This document shows, piece by piece, positions 11,530 to 21,240 of a stretch of 64,000 bases of DNA. Under the pieces are notes generated by a model. It saw only the letters and a list, made by a program, of their open reading frames with translations. It made no database searches and was not told the origin of the DNA. Position numbers and translations under genes: made by a program. Each line of letters begins with the position of its first letter. Position 1 is the first letter of the stretch. Source of the DNA: Phorcus lineatus (taxonomy: Eukaryota > Mollusca > Gastropoda > Trochida > Trochidae); contig OV121097.1 in assembly GCA_921293015.1 (NCBI GenBank), forward strand, positions 13,331,940-13,395,939, given 5' to 3'.

Positions 11530-12336
11530 CTGAAAATAAATATAACAAATATACATATAATAATATGAGAAAATATCATGGATTTATCATATTAACAAAC
11601 GAAAAACATAATCAATAGTAGTTATAAACTGCAAATATTTGATTGGCAACTTTACATACTGATTTATTTGCATTGTACATTTGTTGAAAATATTTCATTG
11701 CTGGTGAATATTCATGCAATAAGTTGTACCTTGCAAAATAATTTTCATTTAAGTCAGGTGTGAATGGAGTTTTTATTCATTAACCCTGCATTCAATGTCC
11801 TCTTTTTTTAAATGAGAATTTGTATCCTGTTACCATTATTTATATTCCAAGTAACACGAACAGTAATTCAAAATAGATATCATGATTATTAAATAAAACA
11901 AGTCTTAATATAATTTTTTCATCTTTTTATCCTTATTTAAAATCTAGGTACTGCACATATTAATTAAAACAAAATATCATGACTTTTATACAAATACAAG
12001 TGCTTGTTTATGAGTAGGATGATACTGCTAGGGTGCTTGGTCTTATATCTAGACTATTCCCTAATCATCTAAAACTTTATGTTCAATTTACAAAGGTTTG
12101 TCTTTCCTACAGCTAATTAAATTAATGAAATGAGTGCATTATTGTAAAGCATTATTTGGGCTATATTTCAGCCATTAGCAGGGTTGAATGAATGAAATGA
12201 GTGTGTTACTTTAAAAAACTTCTTTGGCTGTATTGCAGCCATAAGCGATATAGTATGAATAAATAAGGAGAGAAAGACTGAGACGTAACAAAATGATAAA
12301 AATCAATTCATACTAAATCCTTATGAAAGTTGTTCC
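11530..12336. other. Intergenic or intron, no gene seen
   Basis: AT-rich. Around 12150-12250 there are two diverged copies of a GGCTATATTTCAGCCATTAGCA-like string, a short dispersed repeat also suggested near 16950 and 30410. Confidence 0.4.
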
Positions 12337-15300
12337 CTATTTGCTTGGAGACTTCGCAGGCAGAACAAGCTTGTACATGACGTATGGATTTCCTAGATCT
12401 GGATCATTCATCTCAAAGTTGAGAGCATTCTCGAAGCTTGTGTTGGGATCCAGAGAGTCTATATGAATTGGCGATGATATGCTTGCTGTGTCAAGAAGCA
12501 TTTCAGACTTCATTGGGTCAGGGTCCTCTGTTCCATAAGGATCTGCCGGAGTTTCCTCTGGCAGGGAGATCTCTGGAAGCTCAAGATGCTGACGCTCCAA
12601 AAGTGATGCTTCTGAGGTGTTCATTGAGGTGGACAAAGAGTCCTCCAGGGCATTAGTTTCGGGCAGTTGTAGAGCACCCATTCCTTCATTGGACATATCC
12701 AGTTGTACATTCTCTTCAATGATTGACATTTCTTCTTGGATCATGGCTACATCTTCAGGCATAATGGTTTCACCGCTTGGCATCTGTGGAACTTTAGGTT
12801 GTATCAGAGATACGCCTGGAACAAATGTCACTATATTTGGCATGTCAAATTTGCTCGTGTTGGTTTGTATGAGGGTTAAATTGTCAGGGATTTTAGACCC
12901 AGTTGCCTGGAGGATGGTGACAGTGTTTGACACCTGTCCTTGTATTAAGCTGACAGAATTTGAGATTTCAGGAAGACTTTGTATAAAAGACGTATGTTCA
13001 GGGTTCTTTTCTTTCATCAATGTGACATTGTCTGTTAACTGTGTGTCATTGTCTGGTAACTGTGTGTCATTGTCAGGTAACTGTGTGTCATTGTCAGGTA
13101 ACTGTGTGTCGTCTGATAACTGTGAGTTCTTGTCTGGTAACTGTTTAGCACTGTCTGATAGTTTAATAACCTTGTCTGCCATATGTAGCAGGGATGTGGT
13201 ATTGGGCAAATGTACATTATCTGGAATAAGAATCACATTGTGTGGCAAATGAATCACATTCTTTATAACATCATTTGACATTGTCACACTATCTGCCAAG
13301 TGTGTTACATTGTTTGTCAAGTGTGTTACACTGCGTGGCAATTGTGTATCATTGTTCAAAAGCGTTGTTGCATTGTTGGAAAGCACTGTTACTTCATTTG
13401 GCAATTGTGTAATACTGTTTGTAACAATAGTTTGAATCACGTTTTTCGGTTTAGGTGAACCATTCTCTGGCAAGACTGTAACATTGTTTTCTACCTCTGG
13501 TAAACTTGCTGGCAAATTGTCAGTCACTGTTTCTCTATCGTTTTTTTCTGTTGAAACTAGAGGTGTCTTCAAGAACTCAACTTGCAAGTTAACTGATGCA
13601 GCATTGCTCTTATTTAGGACTCCAATTGGTATTTTTGCATCTACAAAGGTCTGAATGTGTTCTTTATGAGGTACTCCAGTTGGTACATTTTCTGAAACAA
13701 CTGGTTGGACTGGCACTAGTGTTTGGCTGTTTGCCTCTGTTGCTTTCAGTTCAGTTTCCTTTGAAATATCTACATGGTCAACATCTTCCAATCCATATTT
13801 AAATTTTTCGGGCAAACTCAGCTTCTTCTTTGCTGAGTGGCTCTTTTGATGTTTTTTCAAATCACTTTCACATACAAATCTTTTGAGGCATGTTTTGCAT
13901 TCCTTGGTCTTTTCACTATCTAAATGGCGTTTTCTATGAGACGATAATCGATCACTTTTCGTAAATCCTTTCCCGCAGATATCACATTCAAAAGGTCTCT
14001 CTCCTGTGTGTACACCAACATGATAACTGAGATCAAGCTTATTAGCAAATGTACGGTCACATTTATCACATCTGACAGCATTTGCCTTGCAAAACTTCTT
14101 TTTATGAATGGTTAGATATTTTGGATCTGCAAAATTATCACCACAGAGATCACACTTGACCAAACCCTCTCCGGTATGACTCTTCAAATGCACTTTCAGA
14201 TAGGCTGGATCTCTGTAGGACTTTCCACAGAAGTTACACTTTATCTTTTCACACTTTAAATGAGTCTTGACGTGGGACTGGAGATAGTGCTTCATTGTGA
14301 ACTGTTTTCCACAGTGCTCACATATGAATGGAGTGTCCATATTGTGTAGCTTTGAATGATTCTTGAGTTGGTGCTCCGAGGCATATTCTTTACCGCAAAC
14401 GTCACACTGGAAAAGTTTATCTTTTGCATGGAGAAGATGATGCCTTTTGAGGGCTGCATTGGTGGTGAAATATTTTCCACACTCTTCACATTTGAACTTT
14501 TTGTCTCCCGTGTGAAGTGTTACATGACTCTGCAGGTCTCCAAACCTGCTGAAAGACTTTGTACAGTGGTCACATCTGAATTTCTTAACCTCTAAGTGAA
14601 CTGTTTCATGTTTTCTCAGGTAGTCCTTCGTCCTGAATGTTTTCTTACAATGTGAACATGAATAAGGCTTGTGGCTCTTCTCATGGCACTTATGAGAATC
14701 AAGTTCTGTGTCACGGTCAAAGGTTTTCTTGCAGTGTTCATATTGCCTCTTTGATTTATTTTCAGTCTCTTGTACTGAGGAATCGGTACAAGTTCCAGAG
14801 AAACCTTGATTTTTTTTGCAGTGTTCATATTGGCTCTTTGATTTATTTTCAGTCTCTTGTACTGAGGAATCGGTAGAAGTTCCAGAGAAACCCTGATCTT
14901 TGGAATGGTCCTGACAGTGAACTTTCAAAGACTTCTGATCAGAAAACGACATGCCACAAAATTGATCTTTGGAAATTGGTTCCCCTGGGTGCTTCCAATC
15001 AAGATGCCTTTGCAGCTCTGATACATCCTTGAAATGTAGATCACATACTGTACACTTGTGTATGTTGATATCCTCATTTGAAGCACAAGTGTTCAGAGTT
15101 TTATCATTTTCCGCACAAGTCTGTAAGTGATGACTTTGACACTTACAGTGCACCTCATTTACACATTTCTCACAACCTCTTTTCTCTAAAAATGAATCAT
15201 TTGTATCCATGTGGTCTTGAAAACATGAAACAGTCACAACTTCAACAGGTGAGGTAGACTCACTGTTCACATCTTCCATTAAATCATTGGTAATCTGCTT

Positions 15301-15870
15301 ACTTATTATTTCACGATTATTCTTAGTTTCATCACACTTAGACATGGCCCCTAGAATTTCCATATTTTGTTTCGGCTCTGAAAAAAGATTGTCCTTTTTT
15401 AATGAATAAGATCTATCAAACTCAGATAATGGAGACATTTCTGGCTGTTTTCCAATTTTACTCATTTTTGCACATTTGGAAAGATGTCCTTCAAGATCAA
15501 TTGTTCCTCGACTAAAATCGTCCTGAAAACCTGGTAACTTAAGTTCACTTAAGACACATGAACACACTGATCTCAGAGCAGTGACTGTAAAATTAATAGT
15601 GGTCAGCCTTTCCATCAACTCAGTTTCACAAACACTGCAGTTATCTCCCTTTTCTGAGCAGACGGTCATGCAGGTGGCGTCTGAACTAGCAAGTTTTCCA
15701 AATGTAAGGTCACGGACATATTCATTATCATCTTGTTCCAAACATAATTCAAGTTCAAGTTTTCCTCGATGGACAGTTACTTGAACTGATGATACACAAA
15801 TAACAGGATTTATTTCACCTTTCTCCCCAAGTGTCTTTTCTTTAGCAGCTTTTCTCTTATGTTTCTTCAT
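12337..15870 (-). CDS. C2H2 zinc-finger protein with Asn/Thr repeat tail (cluster member 2)
   Basis: Intronless frame of 1177 codons starting at ATG 15870 (MKKHKRKAAK). The N-terminal module (about 20-115) matches members 1 and 3 in its hydrophobic pattern and its CSVC...CSC cysteines. One finger lies near residue 270, then two degenerate finger-like units, then ten canonical fingers (about 403-675) with GKSYRDPAYL and GDNFADPKYL in the same order as its paralogues. A 29-residue segment is tandemly duplicated just before the main array. The long tail contains a low-complexity run of LPDNDTQ-type units (about 870-970), then an acidic stretch, and ends NPYVMYKLVL, like member 1. It is probably a nuclear DNA-binding regulator; ligand and targets are unknown. 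Confidence 0.93.
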   Translation of the reverse strand: MKKHKRKAAKEKTLGEKGEINPVICVSSVQVTVHRGKLELELCLEQDDNEYVRDLTFGKLASSDATCMTVCSEKGDNCSVCETELMERLTTINFTVTALRSVCSCVLSELKLPGFQDDFSRGTIDLEGHLSKCAKMSKIGKQPEMSPLSEFDRSYSLKKDNLFSEPKQNMEILGAMSKCDETKNNREIISKQITNDLMEDVNSESTSPVEVVTVSCFQDHMDTNDSFLEKRGCEKCVNEVHCKCQSHHLQTCAENDKTLNTCASNEDINIHKCTVCDLHFKDVSELQRHLDWKHPGEPISKDQFCGMSFSDQKSLKVHCQDHSKDQGFSGTSTDSSVQETENKSKSQYEHCKKNQGFSGTCTDSSVQETENKSKRQYEHCKKTFDRDTELDSHKCHEKSHKPYSCSHCKKTFRTKDYLRKHETVHLEVKKFRCDHCTKSFSRFGDLQSHVTLHTGDKKFKCEECGKYFTTNAALKRHHLLHAKDKLFQCDVCGKEYASEHQLKNHSKLHNMDTPFICEHCGKQFTMKHYLQSHVKTHLKCEKIKCNFCGKSYRDPAYLKVHLKSHTGEGLVKCDLCGDNFADPKYLTIHKKKFCKANAVRCDKCDRTFANKLDLSYHVGVHTGERPFECDICGKGFTKSDRLSSHRKRHLDSEKTKECKTCLKRFVCESDLKKHQKSHSAKKKLSLPEKFKYGLEDVDHVDISKETELKATEANSQTLVPVQPVVSENVPTGVPHKEHIQTFVDAKIPIGVLNKSNAASVNLQVEFLKTPLVSTEKNDRETVTDNLPASLPEVENNVTVLPENGSPKPKNVIQTIVTNSITQLPNEVTVLSNNATTLLNNDTQLPRSVTHLTNNVTHLADSVTMSNDVIKNVIHLPHNVILIPDNVHLPNTTSLLHMADKVIKLSDSAKQLPDKNSQLSDDTQLPDNDTQLPDNDTQLPDNDTQLTDNVTLMKEKNPEHTSFIQSLPEISNSVSLIQGQVSNTVTILQATGSKIPDNLTLIQTNTSKFDMPNIVTFVPGVSLIQPKVPQMPSGETIMPEDVAMIQEEMSIIEENVQLDMSNEGMGALQLPETNALEDSLSTSMNTSEASLLERQHLELPEISLPEETPADPYGTEDPDPMKSEMLLDTASISSPIHIDSLDPNTSFENALNFEMNDPDLGNPYVMYKLVLPAKSPSK
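13021..13130. repeat. 21-bp coding minisatellite inside zinc-finger gene 2
   Basis: The plus strand repeats TAACTGTGTGTCATTGTC about five times with a 21-bp period, encoding LPDNDTQ heptads. Adjacent sequence shows looser related units, so the whole tail may have grown by slippage. Confidence 0.85.
14731..14904. repeat. 87-bp in-frame tandem duplication in zinc-finger gene 2
   Basis: Two copies start at 14731 and 14818 (GCAGTGTTCATATTG in both). They encode two 29-residue copies of a segment containing DSSVQETENKSK and YEHCKK. Divergence is low, so the duplication is fairly recent. Confidence 0.85.
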
Positions 15871-16044
15871 AGTAACTTCAAATACTTTAACTCACTTGGA
15901 AAGCATAAAGTTGATTCTAAAGCTTTGTTCAAGTAGGAGAAATCAGGTGTTCTAGAATCAACAAGAATCATCCGAATTGTCAGGACTTAAGATAATTTCC
16001 AAGACTTCAAGACGTCCCTAGATCAGAAGACGAAGATTGTCACT

Positions 16045-16191
16045 CTATGATACATACACTTTTATATATGTAGGTAGGTCATAATCCTTTTTAATAGATT
16101 TGAAGGCTTTTCTTGCAGTCCAAAGAATTCCTTGTAGTGTTTCAAACATTTTATTTAGATTTTCTTGTTCTGCTTTTTCCCCTTGATCCAT
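16045..16191 (-). CDS. Small 48-codon frame in the 5' region of zinc-finger gene 2
   Basis: After a good acceptor (GTTTCTTTCAG on the minus strand, AG at 16201-16200) an ATG at 16191 opens a 48-codon frame ending in TAG. It begins MDQGEKAEQENLNKMFETLQ and is Lys/Glu-rich with aromatic residues, unlike random AT-rich frames nearby. It lies about 175 bases before the zinc-finger start codon, so it could be an upstream frame in the same transcript, a microprotein, or part of an exon that is spliced differently. I recognise no family. Confidence 0.35.
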   Translation of the reverse strand: MDQGEKAEQENLNKMFETLQGILWTARKAFKSIKKDYDLPTYIKVYVS

Positions 16192-16201
16192 CACATTGAC
16201 T

Positions 16202-17395
16202 GAAAGAAACAGGAAATATTTTTAAGATTTATAAAACATCTTTATTCCATGATAAGAGTACATCTACTACAAGTTGAAGGAACTTATAAAGGCATAGTGA
16301 TCAATATTAAAAGATTATCAAAAAAGTTCTGTTGTATTATTCACCTGTTTTCAACTAAAAAACATTTTCACTTATTTTTTTTACTGTATCTACACTAGCA
16401 TGTTAAAAAAGGTAAGAGAAGATACTAAACAAACCATTTATATTGCTTTTAATTTATGCCATATATTATTAAAATACTTTTTAAAATTCCGTATGGATGA
16501 GATTTGAATGTTTTGTCCATAATAAATAAGTAATATTTCATGAGTCAGATATCATTATCACAGAGTCATTCACAGTGATAACAGTGCATGACTCCTATGA
16601 AAAACATGCACATTTGTGTAAAACCCTGCTTCTCCTCAGGCAATACCAAAATTCCCTCTCATTTCTTTAAAGTCATCCACCACACTTCCCAAATGAATAT
16701 TGTAACATGACTTGGTTATATTCTCGATTCTGATTGGTTGATTTGATAATGGTCTGAGGGCCAAGAAAAGACTAAAACTGCAGCAAGAGAGTATTTGATG
16801 CTTGTCATTCTACTGACCAATGATTTAGCCTTGCTTATGATTAAGATTTATGTTATCAACTTGTGTGCAAAACTCACGTGCGACTAAAATATTCTAATAA
16901 ATGATAAATGTCAATGAAATTTCATTCAGTTATTGTTCAGGGGCAATATCTAAGCCATTAGCAGGGTGCATTCAGCTTGTGACTCTCCGTGTCATCTCTA
17001 GTCTGCTAACCTAAATTGATTAAAGAATGAAGAAAAAAAACATGACTGTTTCCAATACATTTCCCCTTACGTTCAAAACTGGCATGATCACTTACAAATC
17101 AATTACTTAAGGTTAACTGTTGATGGTAGAATTACAACTGAATTTAACCAAATTTGATGCACAAGTGTTAACCAAAATTTGGGTGTTGTCAAGTCCTCGT
17201 CTCATAATTTGAGAATCGAGTTAAAATTGATAATGGAATTTCATCAACCCACCTATTTGAGTGTTCAAATACATTTAAAAGCAATTGGGTCTTTATCCCC
17301 ATCTTTTGGACTGTAAGAATAATAGACCTACAAATAATCTTGAAATTCCATGTACAGTAAGCAAGGCTTAGAATTAAGCACTAGTTAGATGGCCT
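16202..17395. other. Intergenic with decayed MITE ends
   Basis: No gene. At about 16610-16680 is a diverged copy of the hairpin centre seen at 26500-26560 (CATTTGTGTAAAACCCTGCT here, AATTTGTGTATAACCCTTGC there). At 16708-16760, ATTGTAACATGACTTGG followed by CTGATTGGTTGATT matches the left end of the element at 61345. Confidence 0.55.
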
Positions 17396-17605
17396 TGGGG
17401 CGGGATAGCACGTTTGGTTTCAGATCAGTGGTTCGAATCCCGCCAGGGGCTCGGCAACTTTATCTGCAGTAGAGAACTGTTCTACACGCAATCAGGTTTG
17501 GGTGAAATGCTACACTGAATTTCATTGCAGTACCATCCATAGTTCGCTAGTTCTAGTAGATACTCGCAGGTTTCACCACTATGCATAGCCACAATGGTGT
17601 TGCGG
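17396..17605 (+). mobile_element. tRNA-derived SINE, 3'-truncated
   Basis: Plus-strand match to 56989-57307. The head has lost part of the A-box region; the B box GTTCGAATCC and the CGGCAACTTTATCTGCAG body are clear. The TTTAACGCCGC tail is missing. Confidence 0.75.
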
Positions 17606-18225
17606 GTTATGACTTACAAAATAGAAACACTGCAACAAAGGCAAATTCCTTCCTGATTATCAATTTTTGGCAAATTATTTACTCTAAAACGAAAATATGA
17701 ATTAAACAACACTGATAAAAGACATCAACAAATAATTCATAATTAAGTTTATTACAAATTCATACATAATGACCCATGCCAATGAAAATTCAAAGATTTG
17801 AAAATTCAGCCAAAAAATTAACATAACTTTTCAAGACATCTTAACAAAAACAAAAATGGAAATGAAGATAATCATATTTGTAAATGTTATGTTTTGAGCC
17901 CATCCTAAAACCAAACATACCTTTCCTTGAGATGACACTGTGATTTTCATGGTATCTTTTTTATTATTCATGCATTTCAAAACACCAATTTTTATATATA
18001 TTCATTCATAATATCTCACATATCCTTACCAAATACCAAATGTATGACAATGTACAAATAAGTTTAAGTAACCACCTCTAGTATTTACTGAAGCTGAAAT
18101 GGCACATACCATATACAGTGTTGTTCTTAGAGGGGATCACGGGGAATTTGCAAAAACTTTTAGCTCAGTGTCCCTTAAAATTTTGAGGAGGAAGATATCT
18201 TCTCCGTTGCTAAGGGTCCCACCTC
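17606..18225. other. Intergenic, no gene seen
   Basis: AT-rich, no supported gene. Confidence 0.45.
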
Positions 18226-18932
18226 TTAAAGAGCCACTCCGTGAGTTGTTGGAGTCATGTATGCCAAACTTAATCAATGGTGTCAATTGATTGTGATGTA
18301 TTGACTGTTACCAAAAAGAAACATTTTAAAGCTTATTGGTTTTTTTACAGTGACAATATGAAGGTAGAACGTCGCAATTGTGATAAAAAAACGGAAAGTG
18401 GCGCGCGTCATATAGTCAAACGTAATTTTGGAGACTTAACTAAAACAGCCAGGAGGGAAGTTAGGAGTTGATAGTGTTTGTTAGGTTATATATAATATAA
18501 CTAGTATCCATGTATATTGGACGTGATATCTCCACCTCTGTGCATTTATAAGGCTATTTTTAGATTTCCATGGAAAACCAGTATTTGTCTAAATGCTTTA
18601 GGTAAGTTTCAAAACTTATGTTTGACTAATCAATATGTGTCACTTTCTGTTTTAGGACCAGATGGTGACTTAATGCCTTCACAGTCAATACACCGAACTT
18701 ATTTAAGCTTAAAATGGCCAGCTCGACAGGAGTGGATGGAGCTTGATAGATTCCATAACAAGTGTCAATCAAAATTGGATGTGTGATCTTGGCTCCTGTG
18801 CAAATAAAAGCTTGTTTTAAAACAGGGTTAATAATATATTTTTAGTTTTGGGATAAAAAATCTACATGTTCTGAATGTAGAAAAATTCCACACAAAACAG
18901 TATGTCATGAAAATCATTGAGTATCCCTTTAA
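18226..18932 (+). mobile_element. TTAA-flanked MITE, family A, copy 3, with extra 290-bp segment
   Basis: The first 365 bases match family A, starting with TTAA then AGAGCCACTCCGTGAG. After CCAGTATTTGTC the sequence departs from the other copies for about 290 bases, then returns to a diverged family A right end (TATGTCATGAAAATCATTGAG...CCCTTTAA). The extra part contains a splice-acceptor-like tract, a 43-codon open frame and AATAAA. It may preserve part of a longer parent element, or captured host DNA. Confidence 0.7.
18656..18786 (+). pseudogene. Exon-like frame inside MITE copy 3
   Basis: CACTTTCTGTTTTAG precedes an open frame that includes PDGDLMPSQSIHRTYLSL and stops at TGA 18784-18786; AATAAA follows at about 18802. 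It therefore looks like a terminal exon with its polyadenylation signal. I do not recognise the peptide. The exact splice point and phase are uncertain. Confidence 0.35.
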
Positions 18933-19806
18933 AGATTGTAGGATGCATTAGAAACAAGTATTCATCTACAACATTATTGCATCATGCGTATTGCCTGCAT
19001 AACCATATCTTAAACTTTGTGTACATCTACACATCTTATTCTGTGCAATTATCAATTTCTACACTTGCTTCATAAGAAAACAGTGTTGGTGATGGATGCA
19101 CCAAAACCGTCACACTCTTGCCATTAAGCAGCTGTACAACCAGAGAATTTTCTTCCGACTTGTCACTGTATTATTGGATGTTAATGCAAAAACATTCATA
19201 GTAATGAAAGGTTTAGATATAGGGAAACAAATCTAAAATTGATTGACAACTTAAATCCGTTGTTCTTATAAAAAATTAGGAACTTGAAAATTTTAGCTTT
19301 TTATATATTGCTATCCCTAGATAAAGAACATTAGGCATGGATTTGCCAAGCTCTCTAAGCACTAAGATAGGATACATATTTGATATTTGATTTTCTTTAC
19401 TGCTATTTGAGCAAATGGTAGTATGAGGTCTCTATACCCCCCCACCCCATCTGCTGCTATTAAGAGAAGCAAGTTGTTATGAAAGTTATTTTTCAGTACT
19501 CACTACTCCCTTAATGCTGAGAAGGCTAAAAAAATTTAGGCCCTGAACCAACTAATAAACAATAGTACAAAGATTTCATTTTATACTATTAGTAAACATA
19601 ATGTCTTTCATATAAAATCATTCAACAAAAAATCAAGAGCCATATAAATGTAAATACAATGTGTATAAACAGGACATGGACAATTACAGTACTGAGTGTT
19701 ACTGTACACAAGCTACACCACTCCTGGAAAACACTTTACCGCAAGTCAATACTAATCATTCATTCAACACAGAGAGATCATAATCATCATATTGATCAAT
19801 CTTTAT
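18933..19806. other. Intergenic, no gene seen
   Basis: AT-rich, no supported gene or bounded repeat. Confidence 0.45.
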
Positions 19807-19890
19807 TCATACAGATATGTGAGTGAGTGAGTTATTGTTTAACGCCGCTTGGGCAGTATTTCAGGCATCAGCGGCATCATACAGATATGT
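19807..19890. mobile_element. Tail-only SINE insertion with 14-bp target duplication
   Basis: A 56-bp insert (19821-19876) reading GAGTGAGTGAGTTATTG...TTTAACGCCGC is bracketed by perfect direct repeats TCATACAGATATGT (19807-19820 and 19877-19890). The insert corresponds to a SINE 3' tail alone, an extreme 5' truncation by LINE-type retroposition. Confidence 0.8.
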
Positions 19891-20619
19891 ACGCTTTATT
19901 CTAAATTCAAGACACTACATACACATTAACAAGCAAATATCCAAGGACATTATTTGAGGTCTAAGATTTCGTTAAATTGCAAACTTTGACATGACCCTCC
20001 AAAAATCCTTAGATTTCATGTTTTATAAATATAAGTTAAAATAATTTTTTTTACCATATTCAGGGTAAATAGAGAAGGAAACATGTCAAATTTCTTACCT
20101 GGATACCAAATTCTTCACCCAAAAAATGATGTACAGATTTTTAAAGATATCCTTTTTCATCCACTTTACTCAAGAAACACTTTGAAGTATATATATCATA
20201 GAGAATGCTTGCTCTTAATTTCTGACATAAACATCAAAATAGCAGTTATCTAAGGAAAAAATTCAGCAATCAATTCACCCTTTTATTTCTAAATTAGTTT
20301 CATAGTCAATGGTATACTGCTCTACTGTTGACTGAGGTTTGGCAATTGCTGAAAAATTTTCAGATTTTGAACACACAAAAAAAATGGCACAACAATTTGA
20401 TAACTAACATAGCCTCCTCGTCCAACAGGTGATTAATATCATGACTATGGGCTGAGAGCCAAGAAATACCACATACAAGGTATATTGAAGTAATTGAACT
20501 GATTCTTAAAAATCAATTTGGCTTTTTCTTTTTTCTTTACTTTACAAAGGCGGATGAAATTTTTAAAAATTATTATTGTAAACATGCAGATATCTTTATC
20601 ATCCAAAACTGTGTTCCAC

Positions 20620-20657
20620 AGGAGATATCGCTTGTGGTAGATCAAGCGATATCTCCT
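20620..20657. repeat. Short perfect hairpin
   Basis: AGGAGATATCGCTTG is followed after 8 bases by its exact reverse complement CAAGCGATATCTCCT. It lies in non-coding DNA downstream of zinc-finger gene 3. Confidence 0.9.
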
Positions 20658-20713
20658 AGTAGATATCGTTTTGACAGTAGATTTTGAACAATGCTCTACT
20701 ACAGTCAAGTTCA

Positions 20714-20804
20714 TGACATCACAATTGTTTTACATCATTAAGTAATGACATCACAATGCTATGACGTCATAAACATGATGACGTCACAATGCTATGACAT
20801 CACT
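20714..20804. promoter_or_regulatory. Cluster of CRE-like TGACRTCA palindromes
   Basis: Within 90 bases there are five ATGACATCA/ATGACGTCA sites, several in an ATGACGTCACAATGCT context. TGACGTCA is the classical CREB/ATF binding site. As the sites are spaced in a repeat-like way this may simply be part of a mobile element. No gene starts nearby. Confidence 0.4.
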
Positions 20805-21240
20805 CCACAGAGAGTCTTAGAGTAGTGCAGTGTTCAGAAATACACATTTTTGAAAAATGAAAAATGATTTTGGATGATAAATAGAATCCTCCCCTCAAGC
20901 CTCGGATATTTGTAACTTTTATCAACTCGTGTTGATATATTTGATATCAGAAGACATGAGGGCGAGATTCTCTATATATCCCTGGTTACAAAACATTATC
21001 CAAGACAGTCTTTGTCATAAACATCCATTATGAGTGATTTGCCGACCTTTTGGACTTTTCTATTGAAAAGGGTGTCATATATTCAGAAATTGGCAAAGAG
21101 GACACGTTAATCTGACAAGCTAATAACATCACTGTTCAGAATACATATGGTGCATTGAACTTCGTAATATTGCTTATCACAAGAATAAAACTGGTGAGCT
21201 CTTGACATCTACCAAAGACTTTGTGACAAAATCTTAAATA
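20805..21240. other. Downstream region of zinc-finger gene 3
   Basis: Probable 3' untranslated and intergenic DNA. TCAACTCGTGTTGATAT near 20922 is a small palindrome reminiscent of the hairpin elements elsewhere. Confidence 0.4.
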
